A stretch of DNA of 64,000 nt from Bacteroidales bacterium (lineage in GTDB: Bacteria > Bacteroidota > Bacteroidia > Bacteroidales > Lentimicrobiaceae): positions 35,645 to 99,644 of the forward strand of contig JAEUTG010000023.1 in assembly GCA_016788045.1 (NCBI GenBank). The letters run 5' to 3'. The translations under genes and the position numbers were made by a program. Positions 9,979-18,776 of this stretch are shown here, one piece after another; position 1 is the first letter of the stretch, and each line of letters starts with the position of its first letter. The notes under the pieces were generated by a model. The model was not told the DNA's origin. It saw nothing but the letters and a program-made list of their open reading frames with translations, and did no database searches.

Positions 9979-11088
9979 ATGAAAACGATACGGATTTCCC
10001 TGCTAACTTTACTTGCAGCACTGGTTTCAGGTCTTTCACAAGCGCAAGACCCCCTCTTCTCACAGTTCTATAACAATCCCATCTATTACAATCCGGGAGC
10101 AGTCGGACTCACCCCCGGTCTGAGGGCCAGGTTTACCGTGAGGGATCAGTGGCCTGAGCTGCCTGCAGATCTGAGGAACTATACCTTCAGTATGGATTTC
10201 GCCGAACGCGATATTCCGGGATCCGGGGGACTGGGCCTGATCGTGATGTCAGACAATGCCGGATCGGGATACCTGAAAACCTCAACCGTCGGTCTGTCAA
10301 CAGCTGTAAGGGTTGCTGTTCAGGAGAATATGGTGGCTCAGGTGGGTATCATGACCTCCTTTGTGCAGAAACGTCTGAATTGGGATAACCTGGTATTTAC
10401 CGATCAGCTTGACCCGGTTTACGGGAACATCTATGAAACCAGTTTCCAGGAACCAACAACCGGCAACGTCGTTTATCCCGACTTTTCAACCGGGGGTGTA
10501 TTCAGGTTTACTGAAAGCAGCAACACCTTCAGTGCCATTCAGGGAACCTTCGGCCTGGCGGTACATCACATCTTCCGCCCCAACGAATCGTTCATCGGCC
10601 TTACTTCACCCCTGCCACGCAAATTGTCGATTACCGGCGATATCCTGTTTGAAATTGACGGTGGTTCCAACGGCCCGTTCTTTGAGCGCGACAGCAAGAA
10701 AAACAACTTCAAGTTTAACCCGGGTTTTATCTACGAATCTCAGGCTGATTTCAGAACCTATATGGTGGGTCTGAATCTCCTGAAGTCATCAATCTACAGT
10801 GGTGTATGGTTCCGTAACCGTACCTCTGAACTGGCAAAATCAAACGACCTGATCTTTATGCTCGGACTGAATGCCCCTTTTACCAGCCAGACCCGCATGA
10901 AAATCAACTATAGCTACGACTTTATCCTCACAGAAGTGAGAACTGCAGCCGGCTGCTCGCATGAGGTATCCATTACCATCGAGCTTGACGACTTCAACAT
11001 GTTTAACCGTGGAAGAAGAAATGGCGGATTCGGTTTTTCAACCCGCAACCACCGCACCATGGAAGAACTGCAGTGTTCACCCTTCTGA
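9979..11088 (+). CDS. PorP/SprF family type IX secretion partner protein
   Basis: 369 residues. A signal peptide (MKTIRISLLTLLAALVSG, ending SQAQ) is followed at once by the family hallmark DPLFSQFYNNPIYYNPG. The remainder alternates aromatic and polar residues as in an outer-membrane beta-barrel, with the usual family length of 300-370 residues. It starts 36 bp after the stop of the giant adhesin on the same strand, and a hairpin terminator follows at 11140, so the two are probably one transcript. Family knowledge: SprF-like proteins are needed for secretion or surface attachment of the type B CTD protein encoded beside them, as with SprB/SprF. Inference: this one serves the giant PKD adhesin. 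Core T9SS genes (porK-porN, sov) are not in the window. Confidence 0.92.
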   Translation: MKTIRISLLTLLAALVSGLSQAQDPLFSQFYNNPIYYNPGAVGLTPGLRARFTVRDQWPELPADLRNYTFSMDFAERDIPGSGGLGLIVMSDNAGSGYLKTSTVGLSTAVRVAVQENMVAQVGIMTSFVQKRLNWDNLVFTDQLDPVYGNIYETSFQEPTTGNVVYPDFSTGGVFRFTESSNTFSAIQGTFGLAVHHIFRPNESFIGLTSPLPRKLSITGDILFEIDGGSNGPFFERDSKKNNFKFNPGFIYESQADFRTYMVGLNLLKSSIYSGVWFRNRTSELAKSNDLIFMLGLNAPFTSQTRMKINYSYDFILTEVRTAAGCSHEVSITIELDDFNMFNRGRRNGGFGFSTRNHRTMEELQCSPF

Positions 11089-11139
11089 TCAAAATTCAGC
11101 GATCCCCCCGACCATTACTTCTGTTATGGTTTTCGCAAG

Positions 11140-11161
11140 AAAAGCCCCGAAAGGGGCTTTT
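11140..11161 (+). terminator. Hairpin terminator after the adhesin/PorP-SprF operon
   Basis: A perfect 9 bp stem, aaaagcccc / ggggctttt, closed by a GAAA tetraloop, sits about 50 bp downstream of the PorP/SprF stop. The right arm ends in four T. Because the left arm starts with four A it could also work on the minus strand for the convergent gene at 11362-12639. Confidence 0.7.
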
Positions 11162-11361
11162 CCCGTTTCTGAAGGTTACAGTTCGCATCCGAATCGCTTC
11201 AACACCTATGTTTCGTCACGTCAGTTCAACCTTACCGTTATCCTGATTTAAAAAGTATATCCGTTTACAGTCTGATTTTCAATATATAAGCTGATATCTC
11301 ATTGTCCGGTATCCTGTTACAGTAAACGACCTGAATGCCCTTATAACACCATATGCAAAGC

Positions 11362-12639
11362 CTACAACTTCACTATTTTTTCAACCTCGCAAAAATCGTC
11401 GTTGAAAAATTTAAGAAAATATACGCCACTTGTTAACCCGGCGACATTCAACACCAAAAAATTATCTTCAATCTGTTGCACAATTACTTCTGCTCCATTC
11501 TCATTGGTAACAATCAAACTGCACTGGTTAACCGAATTCTGAATCATAACGGTTAATTCAGTGTTTACCGGATTCGGATAAAGCCGGATAAAGCCAGCAT
11601 CTGCGTCCCCGGCTGGTCCGGAAAATCCGGCATTGGTTGTTTTTAACAGGATCCCTTCGTCCCCGGCGGTATACCCGGTCAGCGAATCGACAAAGAAGAC
11701 AGACCTCAGGGTCTGAGTAATCCCGCTTTTCTGGCCTGACCATTCATCACCTACATTGGTGGTTCGCAGGATATTTCCTTTATCACCCACAACATAACCC
11801 GAATCCGGAGACAGGGAATGAACAGCCAATAGTTTGCTGCCGTAGCCTTCCGTTTCCGTCCATGACAAACCCCCATCGGTGGTAATCAGGATAAAGGAAT
11901 CACTGATCCTTCTCAGGGCTACCTCGTCTCCCGGGCCCTGAGGCCCTTCAACACCATATCCCACAATACAACCATTTACTGAATCGGTAAAGCAAACTGA
12001 AGTCAGGTAAAAATGAAGTCCCTTTGGTACCACAGGCAACCAATTCCTGCCTAAAGCCAGTATGCTCCAGCTCCTCCCCCCATTCACACTTTTCAGTAGG
12101 ATTCCTTCTGTATTCCAGTCTTCACTGTTTGAGGTAATGTATGCGGCACCAGTATCGGCAAAACAGACGGATGATAAGGTTGTTGTTACCCCGCTGGCTT
12201 GCTGCACCCAGGTATCCCCTCCATCTTCCGTGTATAAAATGGTTCCAGCATCGCCAACGATCAATCCATGCAATAAATCAGAAAAACTTACCGAATTAAA
12301 ATTAACTTCTGTGCCAATGGATTGAAGCACCCAATTGATGCCACCATCTGCCGTACTCAGCAAAGTTCCTTTTTCACCAACCGCATAACCTGTCAGGGAA
12401 TCGGTAAAACAAAGTGAAGTCAGCTTAAAGTTCGTTCCGCTTACCTGAGCTTCCCAGTCTTTGCCCCCATTCATGGTATTTACAATGGTGCCCTGATCTC
12501 CCACCGCATAACCTTTCGCCGGACTAATAAAGTAAACTGAATACAGATCCTGTTCTGTGGCGGAGTTCAGTCTTATCCACTGGGCATTCGCTATGCCTGA
12601 AACACCTAAAGCGATCAGAAAAATACAGAATGTTCTCAT
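11362..12639 (-). CDS. Secreted YCF48/BNR-repeat protein with type A T9SS tail
   Basis: 425 residues. The signal peptide MRTFCIFLIALGVSGIANA is followed by about seven repeats of roughly 43 residues with the pattern GyAVGd.GtIl.T.dGG..W..q.sg....l.sv.F.d, typical of YCF48-like/BNR beta-propeller proteins. The last ~75 residues (from RLYPNPVNTELTV to EKIVKL) form a type A T9SS sorting domain. Role: probably cell surface or secreted; no enzymatic residues can be named. It is convergent with the adhesin operon and 287 bp from era, so it is likely a single transcription unit. The intergenic stretch towards era holds no recognisable gene or RNA. Confidence 0.85.
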   Translation of the reverse strand: MRTFCIFLIALGVSGIANAQWIRLNSATEQDLYSVYFISPAKGYAVGDQGTIVNTMNGGKDWEAQVSGTNFKLTSLCFTDSLTGYAVGEKGTLLSTADGGINWVLQSIGTEVNFNSVSFSDLLHGLIVGDAGTILYTEDGGDTWVQQASGVTTTLSSVCFADTGAAYITSNSEDWNTEGILLKSVNGGRSWSILALGRNWLPVVPKGLHFYLTSVCFTDSVNGCIVGYGVEGPQGPGDEVALRRISDSFILITTDGGLSWTETEGYGSKLLAVHSLSPDSGYVVGDKGNILRTTNVGDEWSGQKSGITQTLRSVFFVDSLTGYTAGDEGILLKTTNAGFSGPAGDADAGFIRLYPNPVNTELTVMIQNSVNQCSLIVTNENGAEVIVQQIEDNFLVLNVAGLTSGVYFLKFFNDDFCEVEKIVKL

Positions 12640-12926
12640 ATACCGGACTTTAGTCAGCAGATATAAATCCGTAAAAGATTATTGTACTATGTCAAATGTG
12701 TTATTCAGAACCTGTTATCTATCTGATAAAAAACTACCGCCATTGGTTAACTGCATAACCATGCTTACAAAAGGAAAGCTAATATACCAATTATTTTGTT
12801 CCGGCTTGCATTCGGGTTTACCTTTTCCCGGCTTAAACATACGAAAGACAAACCAACGCTGACGCTTATTTCAAATATACCGGCAAGCTGGCAGCATCAG
12901 AAACACTAAAAAAGACTTGCTGCCTG

Positions 12927-13805
12927 TTACAACTCATACCCAAACCGCTTCAGTTGCTGCGGATCGTCGCGCCAATCCTTGCTGACTTTTATCCTGAGGT
13001 CGAGGAACACCTTGGCTTCAATAAATTCCTCAATATCCTTGCGCGCTGCCATTCCCAGTCCTTTAATTGATTTCCCCTGGTGTCCGATGAGGATGGCCTT
13101 CTGCGACTCGCGGGCCACGTAGATTGTGGCAGTTATCGCGGTGATGTTCTCCTTTTCCTTGTATTCATCCACCACCACTTCCACCGAATAGGGAATCTCC
13201 TGATTAAAGTAGAGCAGTATTTTCTCCCGGATGATCTCCGAAACAAAAAACCGCATGCTACGGTCAGTAAGCTCATCCTTGGGGTAGTAAGCCGGCGATA
13301 CCGGAAGTTTTTCAAGGAGGGTATCAAACACCTTGTCGAGGTTGAATTTATGCAGGGCTGAAACGGGGATCACGGTTGCAGAGGGCAGTTTCTCAGCGAA
13401 GCTTTTCAGCAGTTCTATGACCTCCTCCTGGGTGCACAGGTCGATTTTATTCAAAACCAGTACGACCGGTTTGCTGAGCGAATTCAGTTTACTTACCAGG
13501 CCTTCTTCAAATGCAGTGTCGGCTTTTTCAGTAACCAGCAGAAACACATCGGCATCTTCGAGGGCCGAATCCACAAATTTCATCATGGATTCGTGAAGTT
13601 TGTAGTGTGGTTTTACAATGCCCGGAGTGTCGGAATAAACGATCTGAAAGTCATCACCATTCACAATCCCCATTATCCGATGGCGCGTGGTCTGTGCTTT
13701 TGACGTAATGATTGAGAGTTTTTCACCCACCAGGGCGTTCATGAGGGTGGATTTTCCCACATTCGGATGACCTAAGATATTGACAAAGCCCGACTTATGT
13801 TCCAT
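12927..13805 (-). CDS. era: GTPase Era
   Basis: 292 residues from the chosen start MEHKSGFVNILG; the frame is open 13 codons further upstream, but that extension (MFLCCANLLSF...) is not family-like. GTPase motifs: GHPNVGKS at 12-19, DTPG at 59-62, NKID at 119-122. A C-terminal KH domain carries GHQGKSIKG, and the protein ends in the usual RFGYEL region. Known role: binds the 3' end of 16S rRNA and assists 30S assembly. Divergent from the initiator tRNA gene; the tRNA promoter lies in the 80 bp between them. Confidence 0.96.
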   Translation of the reverse strand: MEHKSGFVNILGHPNVGKSTLMNALVGEKLSIITSKAQTTRHRIMGIVNGDDFQIVYSDTPGIVKPHYKLHESMMKFVDSALEDADVFLLVTEKADTAFEEGLVSKLNSLSKPVVLVLNKIDLCTQEEVIELLKSFAEKLPSATVIPVSALHKFNLDKVFDTLLEKLPVSPAYYPKDELTDRSMRFFVSEIIREKILLYFNQEIPYSVEVVVDEYKEKENITAITATIYVARESQKAILIGHQGKSIKGLGMAARKDIEEFIEAKVFLDLRIKVSKDWRDDPQQLKRFGYEL

Positions 13806-13824
13806 AAAAATAAATGACAATAAA

Positions 13825-13856
13825 TTTGCACAGCAAAGAAACAAAATATATCTTTG
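13825..13856 (+). promoter_or_regulatory. Bacteroidota-type promoter of the initiator tRNA
   Basis: TTTG at 13825-13828 and TATCTTTG at 13849-13856 are separated by exactly 20 bp and match the Bacteroidota primary sigma consensus TTTG-N19/21-TAnnTTTG. Transcription would begin about 7-8 bases downstream, leaving a leader of about 25 nt before the tRNA at 13888. The -33 element is itself part of a second TAAATTTGC box (13821-13829), so two overlapping start sites are possible. Confidence 0.7.
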
Positions 13857-13887
13857 CAGCCCGGTTTAAATATCGGAAATCACACAG

Positions 13888-13962
<75 letters not shown>

Positions 13963-13976
13963 ACATCTTAAATCAG

Positions 13977-14004
13977 AAAAGGCCTTGTGATCAAGGCTTT
14001 TTTT
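13977..14004 (+). terminator. Terminator after tRNA-fMet
   Basis: A stem GCCTTG/CAAGGC with a TGAT loop, extended by A-T pairs to left and right, is followed by a run of seven to eight T. It lies 15 bp after the tRNA CCA and 72 bp before the Der start, so the tRNA is probably transcribed on its own. Confidence 0.8.
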
Positions 14005-14075
14005 GTTACAGGCAGTAAATGGAAAACCGGATTCTGCTTCAACAACCGGAATTCAGCCATCCAAATCATCTGAGT

Positions 14076-15380
14076 ATGTCAAACATCATTGCAATTGTTG
14101 GTCGGCCCAACGTAGGAAAATCAACGCTTTTTAACAGACTCACCGGTGAACGCGACGCTATTGTTGACCCTACCAGCGGCGTTACACGCGACAGGCATTA
14201 CGGCCGGTCTGACTGGAATGGTACGGCATTTTCCGTTATCGATACAGGTGGTATCGTTACCGGCAGTGATGATGTTTTTGAGGAGGCCATCATCCGCCAG
14301 GTTGAACTCGCCATGGATGAAGCGGATGTCATCCTGTTTATGGTTGACGCCAAAGAAGGGCTTTCACCCCTCGACGAAGATGTTGCCCACATGATCAGAC
14401 GAACACCTAAAAAATCCTTTCTGGTAGCCAACAAAGTGGATAGTGGCGGCCGCTCAGCTGATGTTGCTGAATTCTATGCCCTGGGATTTGAGAAAATCTT
14501 CGAAATTTCTGCAATCAATGGCAGTGGGACCGGCGACCTGCTCGATGAGGTGGTGAAAGAGCTTACCGCTGATGCCCCTGAGGAATTGCCCGATATCCCC
14601 AAAGTTGCATTTGTCGGCAGGCCAAACGTTGGAAAATCGTCCATGATCAACGCCTTGCTGGGTGACGACCGGAATATTGTGACACCCATTCCGGGAACAA
14701 CACGGGATTCGATTTATACCCGTTATAACAGCTTTGGGTTTGACTTCCTGCTGGTTGATACTGCAGGCCTCAGAAAGAAAGGGAAAGTCTCTGAAAACAT
14801 AGAATTCTATTCAGTGATGCGGAGTGTGCGGGCTATTGAAAACAGCGACATCTGCGTTCTGATGCTGGATGCTACCCAGGGAATAGAAAGTCAGGACATC
14901 AACATCTTTTCCCTTGCCCAGAAAAACCACAAAGGCATTGTGATTGTTGTAAACAAGTGGGATCTGGTAGAGAAAGGAAACAATACCCACAAAGATTTTG
15001 AACAGGTAATAAAAAACAAAATTGCTCCGTTTACCGATGTGCCCATCATTTTTACTTCGGTTATCAACAAACAGCGCATCCACAAAACCCTGGAGGCTGT
15101 CAGCCAGGTGCACAAAGCCCGTAGCCAATCCATCCCTACCCGCAAGCTGATGGACGATATCCTGCCAATTCTTCAGGATAATCCTCCGCCTGCCATCAAG
15201 GGCAAATATGTGAAGGTGAAGTACATCACCCAACTCAAACTGGCTTACCCTGTGTTTGTGTTTTTCTGCAACATGCCGCAGTATGTGCAGGAACCTTACC
15301 GCCGGTATGTTGAAAACCGCCTCCGCGAGCGCTACAATTTTACCGGTGTACCGCTGGAAATATACTTCCGTCAGAAATAA
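14076..15380 (+). CDS. der: Ribosome biogenesis GTPase Der (EngA)
   Basis: 434 residues from MSNIIAIVGRPN; the open frame reaches 19 codons upstream to 14019, but family members begin right at this beta strand. Two tandem GTPase domains are visible, with P-loops GRPNVGKS at 9-16 and 181-188. NKVD and NKWD motifs give guanine specificity, DTGG and DTAG are the switch II motifs, and the last ~110 residues form the KH-like domain (ending LEIYFRQK). Known role: 50S subunit maturation. The S4-domain gene follows six bases after the stop, so the two are cotranscribed. Confidence 0.97.
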   Translation: MSNIIAIVGRPNVGKSTLFNRLTGERDAIVDPTSGVTRDRHYGRSDWNGTAFSVIDTGGIVTGSDDVFEEAIIRQVELAMDEADVILFMVDAKEGLSPLDEDVAHMIRRTPKKSFLVANKVDSGGRSADVAEFYALGFEKIFEISAINGSGTGDLLDEVVKELTADAPEELPDIPKVAFVGRPNVGKSSMINALLGDDRNIVTPIPGTTRDSIYTRYNSFGFDFLLVDTAGLRKKGKVSENIEFYSVMRSVRAIENSDICVLMLDATQGIESQDINIFSLAQKNHKGIVIVVNKWDLVEKGNNTHKDFEQVIKNKIAPFTDVPIIFTSVINKQRIHKTLEAVSQVHKARSQSIPTRKLMDDILPILQDNPPPAIKGKYVKVKYITQLKLAYPVFVFFCNMPQYVQEPYRRYVENRLRERYNFTGVPLEIYFRQK

Positions 15381-15386
15381 ACACCG

Positions 15387-15773
15387 ATGGCCGACGAACT
15401 GCGTATTGATAAATGGCTTTGGGCAGTACGGATCTACAAAACACGTACCATGGCCGGAGATGCCTGCCGGGCCGGAAAGGTAAAAATCGACAACTTAGCG
15501 GTTAAGCCTTCCAGAATACTGAAACCCGGTGACGTGATTGCCGTCAGTCTCAACCCGCTCAACAAAACCGTCAGGGTAAAATCGCTCATCCACAACAGGG
15601 TATCTGCAAAACTGGCTGCCGAAGCATTCGACGACCTGACCCCTGTTGAAGAATACGAACGGATAAAGTTCATGCATGAACTGAATGCCGAAAAACGTGA
15701 CCGTGGAACCGGCCGCCCCACCAAAAAAGAAAGACGCACCATCGACCGGCTGAAAGGCAACGATGACGAATGA
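15387..15773 (+). CDS. S4 domain RNA-binding protein, Hsp15 (HslR)-like
   Basis: 128 residues. The N-terminal S4 fold (residues 5-60: LRIDKWLWAVRIYKTRTMA, AGKVKIDN, PSRILKPGDVI) matches Hsp15, which in E. coli binds free 50S subunits carrying nascent chains. The C-terminal ~50 residues are highly charged (EKRDRGTGRPTKKERR). Starts 6 bp after der, in the same direction, which fits a ribosome-linked role. Stops 5 bp before the stop of the convergent DUF5916 gene. Confidence 0.9.
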   Translation: MADELRIDKWLWAVRIYKTRTMAGDACRAGKVKIDNLAVKPSRILKPGDVIAVSLNPLNKTVRVKSLIHNRVSAKLAAEAFDDLTPVEEYERIKFMHELNAEKRDRGTGRPTKKERRTIDRLKGNDDE

Positions 15774-15778
15774 CAGCG

Positions 15779-18406
15779 CTACACCGACAAACGGTACGAA
15801 ATCTTGATCAGAAATACATTGTGCGGAAAGATTGTTGAAAGGTAATCGAAGTCGGAACCCGGATTAAATCTTCCCAGAGCGCGTGAATCTGAACGATTCT
15901 GCGACCATACCAGATAGACAGATGAGCCGGGTCTGTATTCCCAGCGCAACACAAGATTAGAGATAAAATGGAAGGCATTGAAATCGGGTTTGCTGAATGA
16001 ATAATCCCCGCTTCCATTGTTGTCCTCATCAATACTGAAAGTTTCACTTTCCGAATCGTAACTGATCTGCGACTGCTCAAAATTCCTGAATCTTCCGGTA
16101 AATGCATCTGCTTTGGGATCGGTAATCATTTTATAGTCGAAATACTCGCCTGCTGCAATAAAAGGCTGTCCGTAATACTGAATGGTCATATCCGGGGTAA
16201 TTCCCACATTGATCCTGAAAGGCAGCCCCAGGGTCTCCTGGTGCATTGAGGCAAATACATAACGGTCGTTGCCCTGCATATCAGTGGTTTCAACATATTG
16301 GAGCATCGTATGTTCTTTGCTGTAAAATGGGGTGAAGGAAATGTTCACCGCATTCACCGGAGCATAGGTAAGACGCAGTGAGAAATTTTTGTAAAGACTG
16401 ACGCCGTCGTCCCCTTCAAAAACATTGAAGTTAGCCCCCCCGTTGATCTTTCTGGACCGGTTGGTTGACAGCGACACCCACAGGTTGTTGCCACCCGGAA
16501 GCAGCATGGCCGGCCCGCCCCTCAGGACGTAGTTTGACCGTTGGGCAAAATCACGGTTGACACCCATTCCTGCATTCCATTGGTTAACAAACTGGAAATT
16601 CGCATTGACGTTGGTCCCGGAATAACGGAGGTGCTGTCCGAAATCCCATCCGGTCCATTGATTAAAGTTGTAGCTGATCCGCTTGAAGATCCACACAGGA
16701 TTGTGCTGACGGTAGCCAATCCAGATTACCTGAAAAATATCGTCAGAGCGGCGCTGAAAGCCTGCATCGTTGATCTCAAATCCAGGCGACCGCCAGTTGA
16801 TCCAGGTATCGAAGAGCCATTTACCATTTCCGGCTTTCCCGAACTCAACGATGCCGGCATGTCCTGCCAGTGAGGTACGGGTTGGGTCGAAATTCAGGTA
16901 GGTTGCATCGGGCCGCTGAAAATACCTGGCTGAAGACTCCTGAGTTGCTTTTATGGCCGAAGTATCTCCGCTTACATAACTACCCATCAGCTTCACATTC
17001 AGATAATAGGTGCGGTCTTTCCACGACTGGCTGAAATCAATGCCACCGGTGTATGCAGCTTTGTGGAGATCGTCCATTCCCGTGTTTTCAAGGTTACGGT
17101 TAACTGCTGTAAACATACCCCCGAGTGTGGTAATTCCTTTGTTGAAATCCTTTTTCACCCTGCTGATAAAATAGTTGGTCAGAGGCTCAACTTCCAGTTT
17201 GTTTTGTTCATCAGAGAGTACAACATCGGCTTTCTCACGCGAGGCCACCGACTCAAGCACCCCGACTGACCATCCGTTGCGTGTTTTGCCGGTTAGTTTG
17301 AACGCTCCCAGAATGGTGGTGTTTGCCGGTGAATCGTAGAAATCATAATCCGAAAGATCGCGGTGAGGCGCCCGGCCGATTCTCCGGCTGTAGAAGAGAT
17401 TGTCGCTTGAGGATTCGTTGTCACCGGGCGTAACGCCAAAGCTGAGGATGTTGTTACCTTCAACGAAAAATGGCCGCTTCTCTTCAAAGTAAGATTCAAA
17501 AGCCGAGAGGTTGACCTCCGAGGGATCGGCTTCAACCTGTCCGAAATCGGGATTGATGGTAAAATCAAGGATCATATTGTTTGAAATTCCGATTTTCCCA
17601 TCGAGCCCACCCGAAAAGCCTGATGATTTTCCGGAATGAAACGGATCCCCTTCATCCTTCCTGTAGCGTTCGGTTTGCGCGGTCAGGTAGGGCATCAGTT
17701 CGATCTGTCGCTTTGGCTGTATTCCCTCCAGCCCGTTCATCAATCCGAAACGGCTCACCCAGGTTGGTGCATTTACGGCGATGGGCTGCCAGAGGTCTAC
17801 TTCATCATTGCGCTCTATGTACCTTAGAATCTGCATTCCCCAGGTGTGCGAATCAGCCGCTGAGAACCTCAACTGGCTCAACGGGATTTTCATTTCAGCA
17901 GTCCACCCTTCAGCAGTCTCCGCTGTTTTGCCGATCCACACCGCGTCCCATGAAACATCCTCTCCCTGTATGCCATTGCCGACTATCCCGTCAATTTTAA
18001 CCCCGGCTGCCGTAATCCAGAAAAGAAAAGCCGTGGTTTTGTCGAAATAACTGTCGAGCTGTATCCCGATCAGATCTCCTTCCATCTCATCACGTCGCGA
18101 CAAACGACGGCTAACTTTCGAAGGATCTGTTTCAAATACCTTGTAAGCAATATAAATGAAATTGTTGTCATACAATATCTTAAAATCCGTCCGCTGGGAA
18201 GCAGGCTGGAACTCAAGCGGCTTTTGCTGTATAAAGGCACTTTCCCATCCGTCGGCCGGCCATTCAGATTCCTGAATCATCCCATCGGCCACCGGTGGGG
18301 CAGCTGTAACCCTGGCCGGCCTGTATGACCTCACAGTATCGTTAGATGCAGCTGAAACGAAGGCTGTAAATAACAGGCCCGTCAGCAGTAAAACAAATAT
18401 CCTCAT
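15779..18406 (-). CDS. DUF5916 outer-membrane beta-barrel protein with CBM9-like domain
   Basis: 875 residues from MRIFVLLLTGLLFTAFVSA, a clear signal peptide; seven further codons upstream (to 18427) are open but would only extend its n-region. Residues ~30-220 resemble the carbohydrate-binding family 9-like fold at the start of DUF5916 proteins (GMIQESEWP, DFKILYDNNFIYIAYKV, EGWTAEMKIPLSQLRF). The rest is rich in alternating aromatic strands and ends YLVWSQNR...LIKISYRLSV, as in an outer-membrane barrel. Function in the family is not established; a link to polysaccharide or peptide handling at the outer membrane is inference. Convergent with the der operon. Confidence 0.85.
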   Translation of the reverse strand: MRIFVLLLTGLLFTAFVSAASNDTVRSYRPARVTAAPPVADGMIQESEWPADGWESAFIQQKPLEFQPASQRTDFKILYDNNFIYIAYKVFETDPSKVSRRLSRRDEMEGDLIGIQLDSYFDKTTAFLFWITAAGVKIDGIVGNGIQGEDVSWDAVWIGKTAETAEGWTAEMKIPLSQLRFSAADSHTWGMQILRYIERNDEVDLWQPIAVNAPTWVSRFGLMNGLEGIQPKRQIELMPYLTAQTERYRKDEGDPFHSGKSSGFSGGLDGKIGISNNMILDFTINPDFGQVEADPSEVNLSAFESYFEEKRPFFVEGNNILSFGVTPGDNESSSDNLFYSRRIGRAPHRDLSDYDFYDSPANTTILGAFKLTGKTRNGWSVGVLESVASREKADVVLSDEQNKLEVEPLTNYFISRVKKDFNKGITTLGGMFTAVNRNLENTGMDDLHKAAYTGGIDFSQSWKDRTYYLNVKLMGSYVSGDTSAIKATQESSARYFQRPDATYLNFDPTRTSLAGHAGIVEFGKAGNGKWLFDTWINWRSPGFEINDAGFQRRSDDIFQVIWIGYRQHNPVWIFKRISYNFNQWTGWDFGQHLRYSGTNVNANFQFVNQWNAGMGVNRDFAQRSNYVLRGGPAMLLPGGNNLWVSLSTNRSRKINGGANFNVFEGDDGVSLYKNFSLRLTYAPVNAVNISFTPFYSKEHTMLQYVETTDMQGNDRYVFASMHQETLGLPFRINVGITPDMTIQYYGQPFIAAGEYFDYKMITDPKADAFTGRFRNFEQSQISYDSESETFSIDEDNNGSGDYSFSKPDFNAFHFISNLVLRWEYRPGSSVYLVWSQNRSDSRALGRFNPGSDFDYLSTIFPHNVFLIKISYRLSV

Positions 18407-18776
18407 TGCTCTGTATTTTCGTATCAAAGACTGCTCTGATGCTGCATTGTTACAGGAAAATCATGCCATTATTTATATTGCTGAAATACAGCACTTTAAA
18501 AATATTTTTACACTGTCTACCGATCGGAATTGAGATTGTTGTGTACGTAAACGGACGAAAAGAAGTGAATCTGAGGAACCGGATACTGGTCAGAATAATA
18601 CGAAAGGCTATCGGTGGTATATGTCCCCTGCTGCCAATTCCTGATTTGTTCTGAAGCACTTTAGTTCCTACCTTCGTGGCTCCGGAATTTCCTGATTGGA
18701 ATCCCCGCCTGGTTTCATGATGGTAGCACTATTCACAGCCCGGATATTCCATGATTATCGAAACAAACTTCCCTGT
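18407..18776. other. 370 bp divergent intergenic region
   Basis: Lies between the starts of the DUF5916 gene and the acetyl esterase gene. It is AT-rich around 18460-18530. A TACCTTCG at about 18669 is one base off the TAnnTTTG box and faces the esterase. No RNA gene or convincing ORF was seen. Confidence 0.5.
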
